Assembly: GCA_040218445.1 (NCBI GenBank)
Contig: JAVJRK010000009.1
Coordinates: 186,001-250,000 of the forward strand
Direction: 5' to 3'
DNA: 64,000 bases
Source of the DNA: UBA1479 sp040218445
Lineage (GTDB): Bacteria; Pseudomonadota; Alphaproteobacteria; Rhodospirillales; Casp-alpha2
In this document: piece after piece, positions 6,949 to 14,080 of the stretch
Numbering within the stretch: the first letter of the stretch is position 1
Layout: each line of letters starts with the position of its first letter
Made by a program: the position numbers and the translations under genes
The notes under the pieces: generated by a model
What the model was told of the DNA's origin: nothing
Seen by the model: the letters and a program-made list of their open reading frames with translations, nothing else
Database searches by the model: none

Positions 6949-7233
6949 ATGAAAGATACAGTTGAATGGGTGGTCAGCAGCTTAGGAGAACTAGGCGTCA
7001 ACGTGAATGGCACCTACTACTTTCTCTACAAGGGCCGGAGCATCATCTACGGCGACCCCACGCATGAAGATACGGGAAAGCCGATGCAAGTTCGCCCGGT
7101 GTTCAAGCGCGAATTTGGCGAGTGCTGTCACCCAATCAACTATGACGATCCGACCAGGGTTGGGACGGTCAGCTTGAGCGATAGCGACGAATGGATTCCG
7201 CTTTCGCCGTCTACCCATCCCGACGCCGTGTGA
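6949..7233 (+). CDS. Small phage hypothetical protein
   Basis: A 94-residue protein (MKDTVEWVVSSLGELGVNV...) with a beta-rich core around FLYKGRSIIYGDP and a Cys pair (GECCH). It is preceded by AGCGGAGATAG, a start motif reused at 8230-8240. Function unknown. Confidence 0.55.
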   Translation: MKDTVEWVVSSLGELGVNVNGTYYFLYKGRSIIYGDPTHEDTGKPMQVRPVFKREFGECCHPINYDDPTRVGTVSLSDSDEWIPLSPSTHPDAV

Positions 7234-7254
7234 CACAAACGAGGATTTACAAAC

Positions 7255-7926
7255 ATGAAACGCTTTGACAATAGCTGGTATTTCCCCGATCACGAGGAAC
7301 ACCTGCAAGACTGGATGGGCACCGTCGGCGACCGGCACCCGGTGAGTGGTCGTCTGATCTACCAGGGCGCCAAGTATCGCGCCGCGCTCAAGTATACGAC
7401 CGATCGGCGTCGGGCCATCGATATCGGCGCGCACGTCGGCTTGTGGTCGTATCAGATGATGCACGACTTCATCAAGGTCGAGGCGTTCGAGCCCATGCCC
7501 GATCATGCCGCGTGCTGGGAAAAGAACGTCGGGCGCAAGACGTTTTTCCGCAATCTCTATCCGGTCGCCTTGGGCGCCGATCAACGCACCGTTCATATTC
7601 GTACGCGGACGCCGAACAGCCAGGACAGCCAGGACAGGCGCAACGCGGGATCAAGCCGGGGTCAACAGCTTCCGAACTTCGTGGAGCATGCCTCCCACTG
7701 TTTGCGCCCGGACCCGGCGACGTCGACGCCTGGCGGGAAATCCTCGCGATCGACCCCCGTCTTGAACCCGCTGTTTGTCGAACTGCTCATGGGCTGGCCC
7801 ATCGGAATGACCGACTTCGATTGTGCGGTAACGGGGTTTCCCCTCTGGCTGCGGCGTATGCGTTCCGAACTCTCTCGGCTTTGCTCGACGGCGGCGGAAC
7901 CGACGACACAGCTTGCCATGTTTTAA
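7255..7926 (+). CDS. Chimeric FkbM-like / DNA-methyltransferase-tail protein
   Basis: A 223-residue protein with two unlike halves. Residues 1-115 look like an FkbM-type SAM methyltransferase cut short: AIDIGAHVGLW at 54-64 (SAM loop) and VEAFEP at 75-80. Residues 160-223 (GGKSSRS, LNPLFVELLMGWPIG at 170-184, WLRRMRSELSRL at 198-209) look like the C-terminal tail of phage DNA methyltransferases. The FkbM catalytic half and the DNA-methylase core are both missing, so a deletion fusing two genes is likely and activity is doubtful. The same DNA also carries a cytosine-methylase motif in another frame (see findings). Confidence 0.5.
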   Translation: MKRFDNSWYFPDHEEHLQDWMGTVGDRHPVSGRLIYQGAKYRAALKYTTDRRRAIDIGAHVGLWSYQMMHDFIKVEAFEPMPDHAACWEKNVGRKTFFRNLYPVALGADQRTVHIRTRTPNSQDSQDRRNAGSSRGQQLPNFVEHASHCLRPDPATSTPGGKSSRSTPVLNPLFVELLMGWPIGMTDFDCAVTGFPLWLRRMRSELSRLCSTAAEPTTQLAMF

Positions 7927-7942
7927 GGACCGCGGTCGGACA

Positions 7943-8008
7943 ATGAACAAACCCAAGACACACCCCCAACCCGCCGCTGAAAATGCGACGAAAACGGATG
8001 GAGAATAG
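7943..8008 (+). CDS. Possible 21-residue peptide
   Basis: ATG 7943 to TAG 8008 encodes a short polar peptide (MNKPKTHPQPAAENATKTDG). There is no clear SD. Listed only because the spacing fits the gene train; it may be non-coding. Confidence 0.2.
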   Translation: MNKPKTHPQPAAENATKTDGE

Positions 8009-8012
8009 AGCG

Positions 8013-8225
8013 ATGGCCAACCCCAAGACAAACCAGGACCACGCGAAGGAGGCCGCCAAAGCCCTCATCAACCTGAATACGTTCGCTGCCGTTGTGACGG
8101 TATTGGAGGGCGGGCACGTCTATGGAAACAGCAACGCCGCCGAGCGCATCATTAAAATCTGTCAGGCCGAACAGCAACGGTTCCTTGATGCCTACGACCA
8201 GGCGCTGGCGCGGCTGACACCCTAA
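8013..8225 (+). CDS. Small phage hypothetical protein
   Basis: A 70-residue helical protein (MANPKTNQDHAKEAAKALIN...). ATG 8013 lies behind GGAG at 8000-8003. The pattern of two helices with a central VVTVLEGGHVYG turn has no assigned function. Confidence 0.55.
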   Translation: MANPKTNQDHAKEAAKALINLNTFAAVVTVLEGGHVYGNSNAAERIIKICQAEQQRFLDAYDQALARLTP

Positions 8226-8245
8226 AACCAGCGGAGATAGGACGG

Positions 8246-8428
8246 ATGGCCACTGTTACGGAGACTTTCAAATTCAAAAAGGGCCAACGGCTACACCTTG
8301 ATGACATCTACTTCATCCAGACACTCGGCGGCGGCGATTGGTGGCAGCCCGCCGAAGGTGAGCGGGAAGATAGCGATAATATCGTCTGCGTCGAAGACAT
8401 CACCATTGAAATTTCCACCACCCGATAA
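8246..8428 (+). CDS. Small phage hypothetical protein
   Basis: A 60-residue acidic protein (MATVTETFKFKKGQRLHLDD...) preceded by AGCGGAGATAG (8230-8240), the same start motif used at 6949. Probably a small beta domain. Function unknown. Confidence 0.5.
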   Translation: MATVTETFKFKKGQRLHLDDIYFIQTLGGGDWWQPAEGEREDSDNIVCVEDITIEISTTR

Positions 8429-8545
8429 CCAGGATTTTTTGCATTTTCTGCAAACAATTCAAACGAGCGATATGCCCACCGCACGAACACATCGACGAAA
8501 CGTGTTCAAGGTGGCGAGTTTTTTGAACAGATGGAATTTAGACCC

Positions 8546-8596
8546 ATGAAACCCCTCGCCCTGCTTTTCATCTTACTGGCGTTACCGGGGAACTGA
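8546..8596 (+). CDS. Possible 16-residue hydrophobic peptide
   Basis: ATG 8546 to TGA 8596 encodes MKPLALLFILLALPGN, which is entirely hydrophobic after the lysine. It could be a leader or the remains of a secreted protein's signal peptide. No SD is evident. Low confidence. Confidence 0.2.
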   Translation: MKPLALLFILLALPGN

Positions 8597-8610
8597 AGGA
8601 CATTCACGCC

Positions 8611-8949
8611 ATGACGCAGCCGGCCGAAATTCTGACGTTCGCGGACTTGCTCAAGGAAGTTCCCTTGAAGGAAACCGCCTTGCGTGCGCGGCTGGCTTCG
8701 ATGGGGTATTCTACAGGTGGTGGCAAGCTGCTGTTCAGTAGGCGCCAGGTCGAGGAAATAAAGGAAACCTTGTTATGTCGCTCAACCTCTACAAGCGCGG
8801 TAAAGTCTGGCACATCCGCGGGACCGTCGCCGGCGAAACTATCCGCGAAACTACGGGAACAACTGACCGGATCAAAGCGGAAGCATACAAAGCCCGCAGA
8901 GAAAGCGCCGCCTGGGACCGTCGTATACATGGCGAACGCGCGACAGTAA
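8611..8949 (+). CDS. Excisionase-like HTH protein overlapping integrase
   Basis: A 112-residue protein. Residues 1-50 form a small winged-helix/MerR-like DNA-binding unit (ILTFADLLKEVPLKETALR, then GKLLFSRRQVEEIKE), typical of excisionase or AlpA-like factors encoded beside integrases. The last 58 residues, Ser/Thr/Lys-rich and probably disordered, are read from the start of the integrase gene in another frame, giving a 175-base overlap. It likely controls directionality of integration. Whether the tail is functional is unknown. Confidence 0.6.
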   Translation: MTQPAEILTFADLLKEVPLKETALRARLASMGYSTGGGKLLFSRRQVEEIKETLLCRSTSTSAVKSGTSAGPSPAKLSAKLREQLTGSKRKHTKPAEKAPPGTVVYMANARQ

Positions 8950-9959
8950 ATCTTGCCGAGGCCGCCGCTTCTTATATTGACTACCGCAACCCGTCGGAAG
9001 GTGACAGGTCGTATATCGGCCGCCTGCTGGATCATTTCTGCCCAGGATGGCGAAACGGCGTGAATGACGCAGCCTGGACCTGCTGCGGCGCGATCGATCA
9101 AGCCGCCTGCGACCGGGCCGTGAACGCGATCTGCGCCCCTGACGCGGCCACGTCAACCAAGATACGCACGGTAATCACCCCCTTGAATGCAATCCTGACG
9201 CATGCCGCAAAGCGCGGCTGGTGCGACCGTCCGGCCTTCGACCGCCCAAGGCCGCCCAAGGGCTGCACGGAATGGCTGACGCCCACCCAAGCGCAATCCC
9301 TGCTGCTGCATTGCGCCGACCATTTGCGCCCGCTGCTGGTGTTTCTGCTGGGCACCGGGGCACGCATGTCGGAAGGCCTGTACCTTAATTGGCGCGACGT
9401 AGATCTTGGGCGCAGTGTGGCGATCTTGCGCGATACCAAGAACGGAAAAGACCGGCCCGCGTCCATGCCCTCGGGCGTGGTGGCGGCCCTGTCTGCGCTG
9501 AAACATCGTGAGGGGGCCGTGTTCCTGCATCCGGTTCGCCTGCCCGGCGGTCGGATTGAAATGGCGCCCTACGCGGATACGGGCAAGGAATTCGGCGGGC
9601 AGATCAAGACCGGGTTCGATGCGGCATGCCGGCGGGCCGGTCTGGCTGAAGTGATCAAAGAAACACCGTGGACGGACAGCCGGGGCATTGCGCGGGTCAA
9701 GACAACGTGGCGCAACCCGTTCACGCCGCACGCCCTGCGTCATACCTGGGCGACATGGTTCTACGGACTGTGCCGTGACCCCATGCTGCTGCGGGACGAA
9801 GGCGGCTGGGGCTCGCTGGCCCTGGTAGAGCGTTACGCGCATCTGATGCCGTCAGACGTGGTGCCGGACATTCACACGATCTGGGGCGGGCGTCACCCGG
9901 TCCTGGGCGACCTGCCGACGGACACAAATTCAGCACAAAGATTGACTTGGCGCGCCTAA
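8775..9959 (+). CDS. int: Tyrosine recombinase (phage integrase)
   Basis: A 394-residue site-specific tyrosine recombinase. An N-terminal arm-binding region (1-55), a core-binding helical domain (about 57-155) and a catalytic domain (165-370) are visible. Catalytic residues: R197 in GTGARMSEGL, K222/K225 in TKNGKDRP, H319 and R322 in HALRHTW, W345 in GGWGSLAL and the nucleophile Y354 in ERYAHL. The full active-site set suggests a working enzyme. It is transcribed towards the tRNA-Thr fragment 30 bases downstream, the usual integrase-attachment site arrangement, which marks this as the right end of the element. Confidence 0.93.
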   Translation: MSLNLYKRGKVWHIRGTVAGETIRETTGTTDRIKAEAYKARRESAAWDRRIHGERATVNLAEAAASYIDYRNPSEGDRSYIGRLLDHFCPGWRNGVNDAAWTCCGAIDQAACDRAVNAICAPDAATSTKIRTVITPLNAILTHAAKRGWCDRPAFDRPRPPKGCTEWLTPTQAQSLLLHCADHLRPLLVFLLGTGARMSEGLYLNWRDVDLGRSVAILRDTKNGKDRPASMPSGVVAALSALKHREGAVFLHPVRLPGGRIEMAPYADTGKEFGGQIKTGFDAACRRAGLAEVIKETPWTDSRGIARVKTTWRNPFTPHALRHTWATWFYGLCRDPMLLRDEGGWGSLALVERYAHLMPSDVVPDIHTIWGGRHPVLGDLPTDTNSAQRLTWRA

Positions 9960-9988
9960 ATGCTTCACGTGAAACGATTTTTTGACCA

Positions 9989-10044
9989 AGCACGCACCCT
10001 TGGTAAGGGTGAGGTCCACAGTTCGATTCTGTGCGGCGGCACCA
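9989..10044 (+). other. Attachment site: 3' part of tRNA-Thr(GGT)
   Basis: A 56-base fragment matches the 3' portion of a tRNA gene. It has the anticodon arm CACCC-TTGGTAA-GGGTG (anticodon GGT, threonine), a T arm CACAG-TTCGATT-CTGTG, the 3' acceptor strand CGGCGGC, the discriminator A and CCA. The 5' half (acceptor strand, D arm) is absent; the sequence before 9989 does not fit a D arm. This is the attR/attL scar of integration, and the intact tRNA should lie at the other end of the element, outside this window. Confidence 0.85.
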
Positions 10045-10400
10045 TTCTCTATCCATCCCCTTTCATACCGACATATCGATGACCGGCGGTCCCGGCGGCA
10101 TCTTGGCATCGCACGATTGCCGTTGTGAGATATATTCAAATAAATTAAACTGTCTTTCAGAAGTGTAGTTTGATTTGCTTTCCCACTTTCTTACCGTAGG
10201 TCACATTGTGGTGAGAAGCGACGGAACGGTTATCGACGTTGTTGAGAATCGTTTTCAATTCGCATATGGTTTGCCGAATTCGATCGGGAGTCCGGCATAA
10301 TCTGGCGACAAGGCGCACCACCCAAGAGGCGGCGCGTTAAAAAAGTCCAGGGAGGACAGCCCGCCCTCAACGGCGGCATACCTGGAGACATTGGGTTCTG
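10045..10400. other. Gene-free stretch between attachment site and ArsR regulator
   Basis: No credible gene. It contains an AT-rich half-site (10129-10149, listed separately), an imperfect TCACATTGTGGTGA repeat at about 10201 and a GAAT-N8-ATTC repeat at 10246-10261. Any of these could belong to the regulator's own promoter. Nothing else is seen. Confidence 0.5.
10129..10149. promoter_or_regulatory. Candidate sulfur-regulator half-site
   Basis: GATATATTCAAATAAATTAA carries the ATATTCA half-site shared with the other sox-region sites. It is 250 bases upstream of the ArsR gene, so its relevance is uncertain. Confidence 0.3.
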
Positions 10401-10748
10401 ATGAACGAAGAAGATGTAATTGAAGGCGCCCGCGAAGCCGCACAGTTTCTGAAGGCGCTGGCCAACGAAAACCGCCTGCTGATCCTTTGCATGCTCGGTG
10501 ACGGTGAAAAGTCGGTCACGGAACTGGAACAGGCCCTCGACCTGCGTCAGCCGACCTTGTCGCAGCAGCTGGCGCGTCTTCGTGCCGATGACCTGGTGTC
10601 CACACGGCGCGAGGGCAAGATCATCTATTACAGCCTGGCCAGCAACGAAGCGGGCAAGACGCTTGAACTGATGCACGGCCTGTTCTGTTCCGAGGAAGCG
10701 ATCGAACGCCGCCGCCTAATCAAGGCGAACAGCCGTTCCGCCGCCTGA
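10401..10748 (+). CDS. ArsR-family dithiol regulator, SqrR/BigR-like
   Basis: A 115-residue winged-helix repressor. The HTH is seen at about 36-67 (VTELEQALDLRQPTLSQQL) with the wing REGKIIYYSL (70-79). Two cysteines, C30 (LILCML) and C96 (GLFC), are 66 residues apart, the same separation as the C41/C107 sensing pair of SqrR and its relative BigR, which form a polysulfide link when reactive sulfur is present. Metal-binding CxC motifs of ArsR/SmtB are absent. It faces soxD convergently at the edge of the sox island, so control of the sox genes is the likely role (inference). Confidence 0.8.
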   Translation: MNEEDVIEGAREAAQFLKALANENRLLILCMLGDGEKSVTELEQALDLRQPTLSQQLARLRADDLVSTRREGKIIYYSLASNEAGKTLELMHGLFCSEEAIERRRLIKANSRSAA

Positions 10749-10813
10749 CCCCGACACAATTCCCCTGAATGAATTCGCCCGGCCCCTGACGGCGGGGCGC
10801 TGACACCCACGGC

Positions 10814-11878
10814 TTATTCCTGGCCAGCTTTCTTGATATAGGCCATCAGATCGGCGACGTCCTGTTCCTTACGCAGACCCGGAAACGCCATGCGCGTGCG
10901 GCCCTTGTCGGCACCGATCTTTTCCTTCACGAAGGATTTAGGATCGGCGACGAAAGCCATCAGCGCATCGTCGGTCCATTTCAGCCCCTGGCCGGCAGCG
11001 GCCTTGAACACCTTGGAATAGCGGAACCCGTCGACGGAGCCCGCCGTCCGGCCCAGGATGCCTTTCAAGGACGGGCCCAGCTTGTTCTTGTCGCTGTCGA
11101 TGACATGGCAGGATTGGCATTTACGGAACACCTTCTTGCCCGCCTGAACGTCGCCCTGCGGCACGGTGTCGGCAGCGGCCGTCTGCGTCGGCGATGCCGG
11201 TTCGGGCGATTGTTTCTGCGCCGATGCCCCGCCTTTTTCCGGCGTCACGTCGATGGCCTTGGCCCGGCCCAGGACCTTGATCTCGGCCTTGCAGTCCTTC
11301 ATGCACAGGTCCGCAATTTTGACCGTCTGGCCGTCCGGGCGCGGGTCTTCGAAGAATTGGGCCGCATTGGGCATGTCGATCTTGCCGATGGTCTTATCAT
11401 CCACCACGAAATCGTTGTCGATGACGTCGTTCATGAACAGCAGGTACGCCGTCACCGCATAGACCTCATCGTCGGTCAGGGTCTGGGCCTCTCCGAACGG
11501 CATGGCCCGCTTGATGTAATCGAATACGGTCGAAGCATAAGGCCAGTAGCTGCCGACGGTTTTTTCCGGCCGCTGTTCCTTCAGGGAGCCATGCCCGCCG
11601 ACCAGCACGGGATAACGCCCGCGCGCTTCGCCGAAATCACCGTGGCAGGCGGCGCAGCGTTCGATATAAACCTTTTCGCCCTTAACCGCCGTGCCGGAAC
11701 CCGGAGGGGCGCCCAGTCCATCCGGGCGCACGTCGATGTCCCAGGCCTTGATTTGTTCGGGCGCCGCCGCCGCCCCCAGTTCGGGGAACAGGCGTTCACC
11801 GGCCGGGGCCTGAACGGCAGAGGAAAAAACAAGAACGGCCGCGCCGGCGGCCAGTGTCAGGTTACGCCAAGCGGACAT
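10814..11878 (-). CDS. soxD: SoxD, diheme cytochrome c of sulfur dehydrogenase
   Basis: A 354-residue periplasmic cytochrome. It has a Sec signal at residues 1-27 (ALTLAAG-type core, cleavage near QAPAG), a first heme site CAACH at 75-79, a second heme site CQSCH at 254-258 within a cytochrome c domain (GPSLKGILGR, later MAFPGL as distal Met), and a Pro/Ala linker at 215-240. In the Sox pathway SoxD takes electrons from the SoxC molybdenum subunit during six-electron oxidation of SoxY-bound sulfane sulfur. The ATG at 11878 is chosen because it begins the signal peptide; it overlaps soxC by 17 bases. Confidence 0.92.
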   Translation of the reverse strand: MSAWRNLTLAAGAAVLVFSSAVQAPAGERLFPELGAAAAPEQIKAWDIDVRPDGLGAPPGSGTAVKGEKVYIERCAACHGDFGEARGRYPVLVGGHGSLKEQRPEKTVGSYWPYASTVFDYIKRAMPFGEAQTLTDDEVYAVTAYLLFMNDVIDNDFVVDDKTIGKIDMPNAAQFFEDPRPDGQTVKIADLCMKDCKAEIKVLGRAKAIDVTPEKGGASAQKQSPEPASPTQTAAADTVPQGDVQAGKKVFRKCQSCHVIDSDKNKLGPSLKGILGRTAGSVDGFRYSKVFKAAAGQGLKWTDDALMAFVADPKSFVKEKIGADKGRTRMAFPGLRKEQDVADLMAYIKKAGQE

Positions 11879-13196
11879 TTTCCACCTCCCCGGTCGGATT
11901 GATGCGCCAGGTCTGAATGGCGTTGTTGTGGTAGATGGAATTGACACCGCGCACGGCCTGCAGGGCCGCCATTTCCGGCTGCACATAACCGGTTTCATCG
12001 ATGGCACGGCTTTGCAGATAAGCGGCATCGCCGTTCCATTCCCAACCGTCCAGATAGAACCGGGTCAGGCATTTCGACATGATCGGGTCTTCCAGGCGTG
12101 CTTGGTGCCAGTTGCGCCCGCCGTCGACCGTGACGTCGACGCGCTTGATCTTGCCGCGCCCGGACCAAGCCAGGCCCTTGATGACCTGCGGCCCCTTGTC
12201 ACGGCAGGGGATTTCAGGACAGGGGCTGGTGATCACCGACTTGCAGTCCATTTCCCAGGTAAAGCGCCGGGCCCGGCCATCGGGCATGAGGTCCGTGTAT
12301 TTGGATGTTTCCTCGCGCGCCTGCCAGGCGCCGTCGCCGACTTCGATCCGGCGCAGCCATTTAACCCACATGTTGCCTTCGAACCCGGGCACCACCAGAC
12401 GGATGGGATAGCCCTGTTCCGTGCGCAGCCGTTCGCCGTTCATGGAATAGACCACCATGCAGTCGTCCAGCGCCTTTTCCAGCGGCAGGGAGCGGTTCAT
12501 GCCGGCACTATCACCACCTTCTACCAACAGCCATTTGGCCTTGGGCTTGACGCCGGCTTCTTCCAAAAGTCGGCGCAGGGAGACGCCGGTGTACTGCACG
12601 CAATGGACCATGCCATGGGTGAACTGCACGCCGTTCAATTGCGCGCCGCGCCATTCCATGCCGCCGTTGGCCGCGCATTCCAGAAAGTAGAACCGGCTTT
12701 CCGGCGGAAAGCGCTTCAGATCCTGATAGGTGAAGACCAGGGGCCGTTCGACCATGCCGTGGATCATCAGGCGGTAATCATCGGGAATGACCTCGGCGGC
12801 GCCGCCGTGATGGCGTTCGAAACACAGACCGTTGGGCGTGACGATCCCGTCCAATGCGTAAAGCGGTGTGAAATTGACGGAGGATTCGGGCGTCGCCGTC
12901 AGCCAGTCCACATGGCGGCGCACGACGGATTTTTCAAACTTGGACGGCACGCCGTAGGGATAGGCATCGACCCCCGGCCCCAGAACACGCGACCAGTCCG
13001 CCACGTTGGGCGGCAGGTTGGCCGGATCGGCCAAAGCGCGCGCGGGCGTGATCAACCCCGCGGCCGCAACCCCGCCGGCAGCCCCCAGGCCGGCCAGCAG
13101 CGCCTTGCGGCGGCCTGTATCGATTGCCGCGCCTGATGCTACGGGCCGTTTGCTGTGGATGTTTCCCGGCGTTACGGGCGGTTTGGTCTTTTTCAT
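11862..13196 (-). CDS. soxC: SoxC, molybdopterin subunit of sulfur dehydrogenase
   Basis: A 444-residue member of the sulfite oxidase family. It begins with a Tat signal (TGRRKALLAG, RR at 29-30). The Mo-ligating cysteine is C174 in FLECAANGG. The oxidoreductase Mo-binding domain (about 85-300) is followed by the dimerisation domain (about 315-440, with VDVTVDGGRNW). With SoxD it oxidises the sulfane sulfur on SoxYZ without releasing it, so its presence predicts full thiosulfate oxidation to sulfate without stored sulfur globules. It is co-transcribed with and overlaps soxD, and an AT-rich candidate operator lies about 80 bases upstream. Confidence 0.94.
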   Translation of the reverse strand: MKKTKPPVTPGNIHSKRPVASGAAIDTGRRKALLAGLGAAGGVAAAGLITPARALADPANLPPNVADWSRVLGPGVDAYPYGVPSKFEKSVVRRHVDWLTATPESSVNFTPLYALDGIVTPNGLCFERHHGGAAEVIPDDYRLMIHGMVERPLVFTYQDLKRFPPESRFYFLECAANGGMEWRGAQLNGVQFTHGMVHCVQYTGVSLRRLLEEAGVKPKAKWLLVEGGDSAGMNRSLPLEKALDDCMVVYSMNGERLRTEQGYPIRLVVPGFEGNMWVKWLRRIEVGDGAWQAREETSKYTDLMPDGRARRFTWEMDCKSVITSPCPEIPCRDKGPQVIKGLAWSGRGKIKRVDVTVDGGRNWHQARLEDPIMSKCLTRFYLDGWEWNGDAAYLQSRAIDETGYVQPEMAALQAVRGVNSIYHNNAIQTWRINPTGEVENVRLA

Positions 13197-13277
13197 TGAT
13201 GCAGGCTCCAAACAGATCGGGGCGGCCCCGCCCCCTTCCATCAGCGGGCGGCGTCACTTAAATCAATTACGGAGATT

Positions 13278-13302
13278 ACATTATATATTTTATGAATATG
13301 TG
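13278..13302. promoter_or_regulatory. Candidate SqrR/BigR-like operator, soxCD promoter
   Basis: ACATTATATATTTT followed by ATGAATATGTG: an AT-rich element with a GAAT half-site and ATATTCAT on the other strand, resembling the BigR box. It lies in the 138-base gap between soxW and soxC and shares its core with the sites at 19914 and 24187. Confidence 0.5.
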
Positions 13303-13334
13303 TCCAGGGCAAGACACGAAAAAATCACGGGATC

Positions 13335-13964
13335 TCACCAGTTTTCCGGCGATTTCCCGCTGCTTTTCAGCGCCTTGATCTTTTCCCGCACATAGGGCCC
13401 GAATTTTCCCTTCAGATAGCCTTGCTCGTGAACGAAGCGATACATGGTCATGAAGTGAAAGGGCTTCATATATCCGGGCATGCGGGCGATTTCCGCCGCC
13501 TTGCCCGACACATCCTTGGGCAGGCGGTCCAAGGCCGGAAAGAACACCGTGGTCGGCGTGAAGCGCACGCCCCATTTCTCCGCCAGTTTCTTTTCCGGCA
13601 GTTCCTCGCCATCAAAATCCGTGACCATGCGCGAGCCGATGATGTTGATCTGCAAAATCGCGAAATTCTTCTTCACGAACTCGGCAATGTCGGGGCGAGC
13701 GAAATTGACCTCGTGCATTTCCCGGCAATAGGGGCAGCCTTCCAGGGAAAAGATCACGGCGAAGCGTTTTCCTTCCTGGGCTGCTTCTTCCAGGTCTTCC
13801 TTCAGGATCATGAAGGAATTAAGAAACCAGGGTTCGGTCATCAGGCCGTCGGCACCGACAATGGCGGCGGATGCCTTACCGGCACTGCCCAGGGAAAGTC
13901 CCGCCATGGCCGCAATGCCCATGCCTGCCGAAATCCATCGGTTGAATAGTCGCCGGGTAATCAC
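13335..13964 (-). CDS. soxW: SoxW-like periplasmic thioredoxin
   Basis: A 209-residue thioredoxin-fold protein. GTG 13964 is chosen because it gives a Tat-like leader (TRRLFNRW...GMGIAAMAGL) behind AGAGGAAC; no ATG gives a complete leader. The active site is CPYC in SLEGCPYCREMHE, and the cis-Pro loop is VRFTPTTVFF. Proteins of this type (SoxW) are thought to pass electrons from SoxV to periplasmic Sox or cytochrome-maturation targets. It lies just upstream of soxCD and divergent from an unknown secreted protein. Confidence 0.8.
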   Translation of the reverse strand: MITRRLFNRWISAGMGIAAMAGLSLGSAGKASAAIVGADGLMTEPWFLNSFMILKEDLEEAAQEGKRFAVIFSLEGCPYCREMHEVNFARPDIAEFVKKNFAILQINIIGSRMVTDFDGEELPEKKLAEKWGVRFTPTTVFFPALDRLPKDVSGKAAEIARMPGYMKPFHFMTMYRFVHEQGYLKGKFGPYVREKIKALKSSGKSPENW

Positions 13965-14004
13965 GTTACAATGTTCCTCTGCCCTGTTCCGTTTATCATC
14001 ATAC

Positions 14005-14024
14005 ACATTCGGTTCATTGAATGT
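14005..14024. promoter_or_regulatory. ATTC-N8-GAAT operator between soxW and 14081 gene
   Basis: A perfect inverted repeat ACATTC-GGTTCATT-GAATGT. The inner ATTC-N8-GAAT is exactly the recognition pattern reported for SqrR. It sits in the divergent promoter region and could control both soxW (start 13964) and the gene starting at 14081. Confidence 0.6.
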
Positions 14025-14080
14025 ATATTGACCGCAGCAGCCGTGCTCTGGCAAGACGCTATAAGAAGGAATCCAAGACC

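Noticed and set aside
7443..7946. Full 167-residue second-frame protein
   Set aside because: Only its last 80 or so residues resemble a methyltransferase; the first half is a shadow of the FkbM-like frame, so it is not annotated as a gene but reported as a finding.
8472..8549. 25-residue basic peptide (MPTARTHRRN...)
   Set aside because: No SD and no sign of conservation; more likely non-coding spacer between phage genes.
1..9988. Complete prophage
   Set aside because: No repressor, terminase, portal, capsid, tail or lysis gene is visible; only the recombination and integration end is in the window. It may be part of a larger prophage, but this cannot be seen.
9930..10139. Minus-strand frame of 69 residues across the tRNA fragment
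   Set aside because: It is the antisense of the tRNA-Thr 3' end; the peptide NRTVDLTLTKG is a known artefact of translating tRNA genes.
10246..10261. GAAT-N8-ATTC repeat before the ArsR gene as a further operator
   Set aside because: The half-sites are in the reverse order from the other sites and the flanks are not AT-rich in the same way; kept only as a note in the gene-free stretch.
11928..13136. Long plus-strand frame (402 residues) opposite soxC
   Set aside because: It runs exactly antisense to soxC, has no domain, and such frames are expected in GC-rich DNA. The same applies to frames opposite soxB (16357-17496), phaC (41863-43509), coxA (48699-49862), ctaB (53497-54843) and dsbD (60971-62248).
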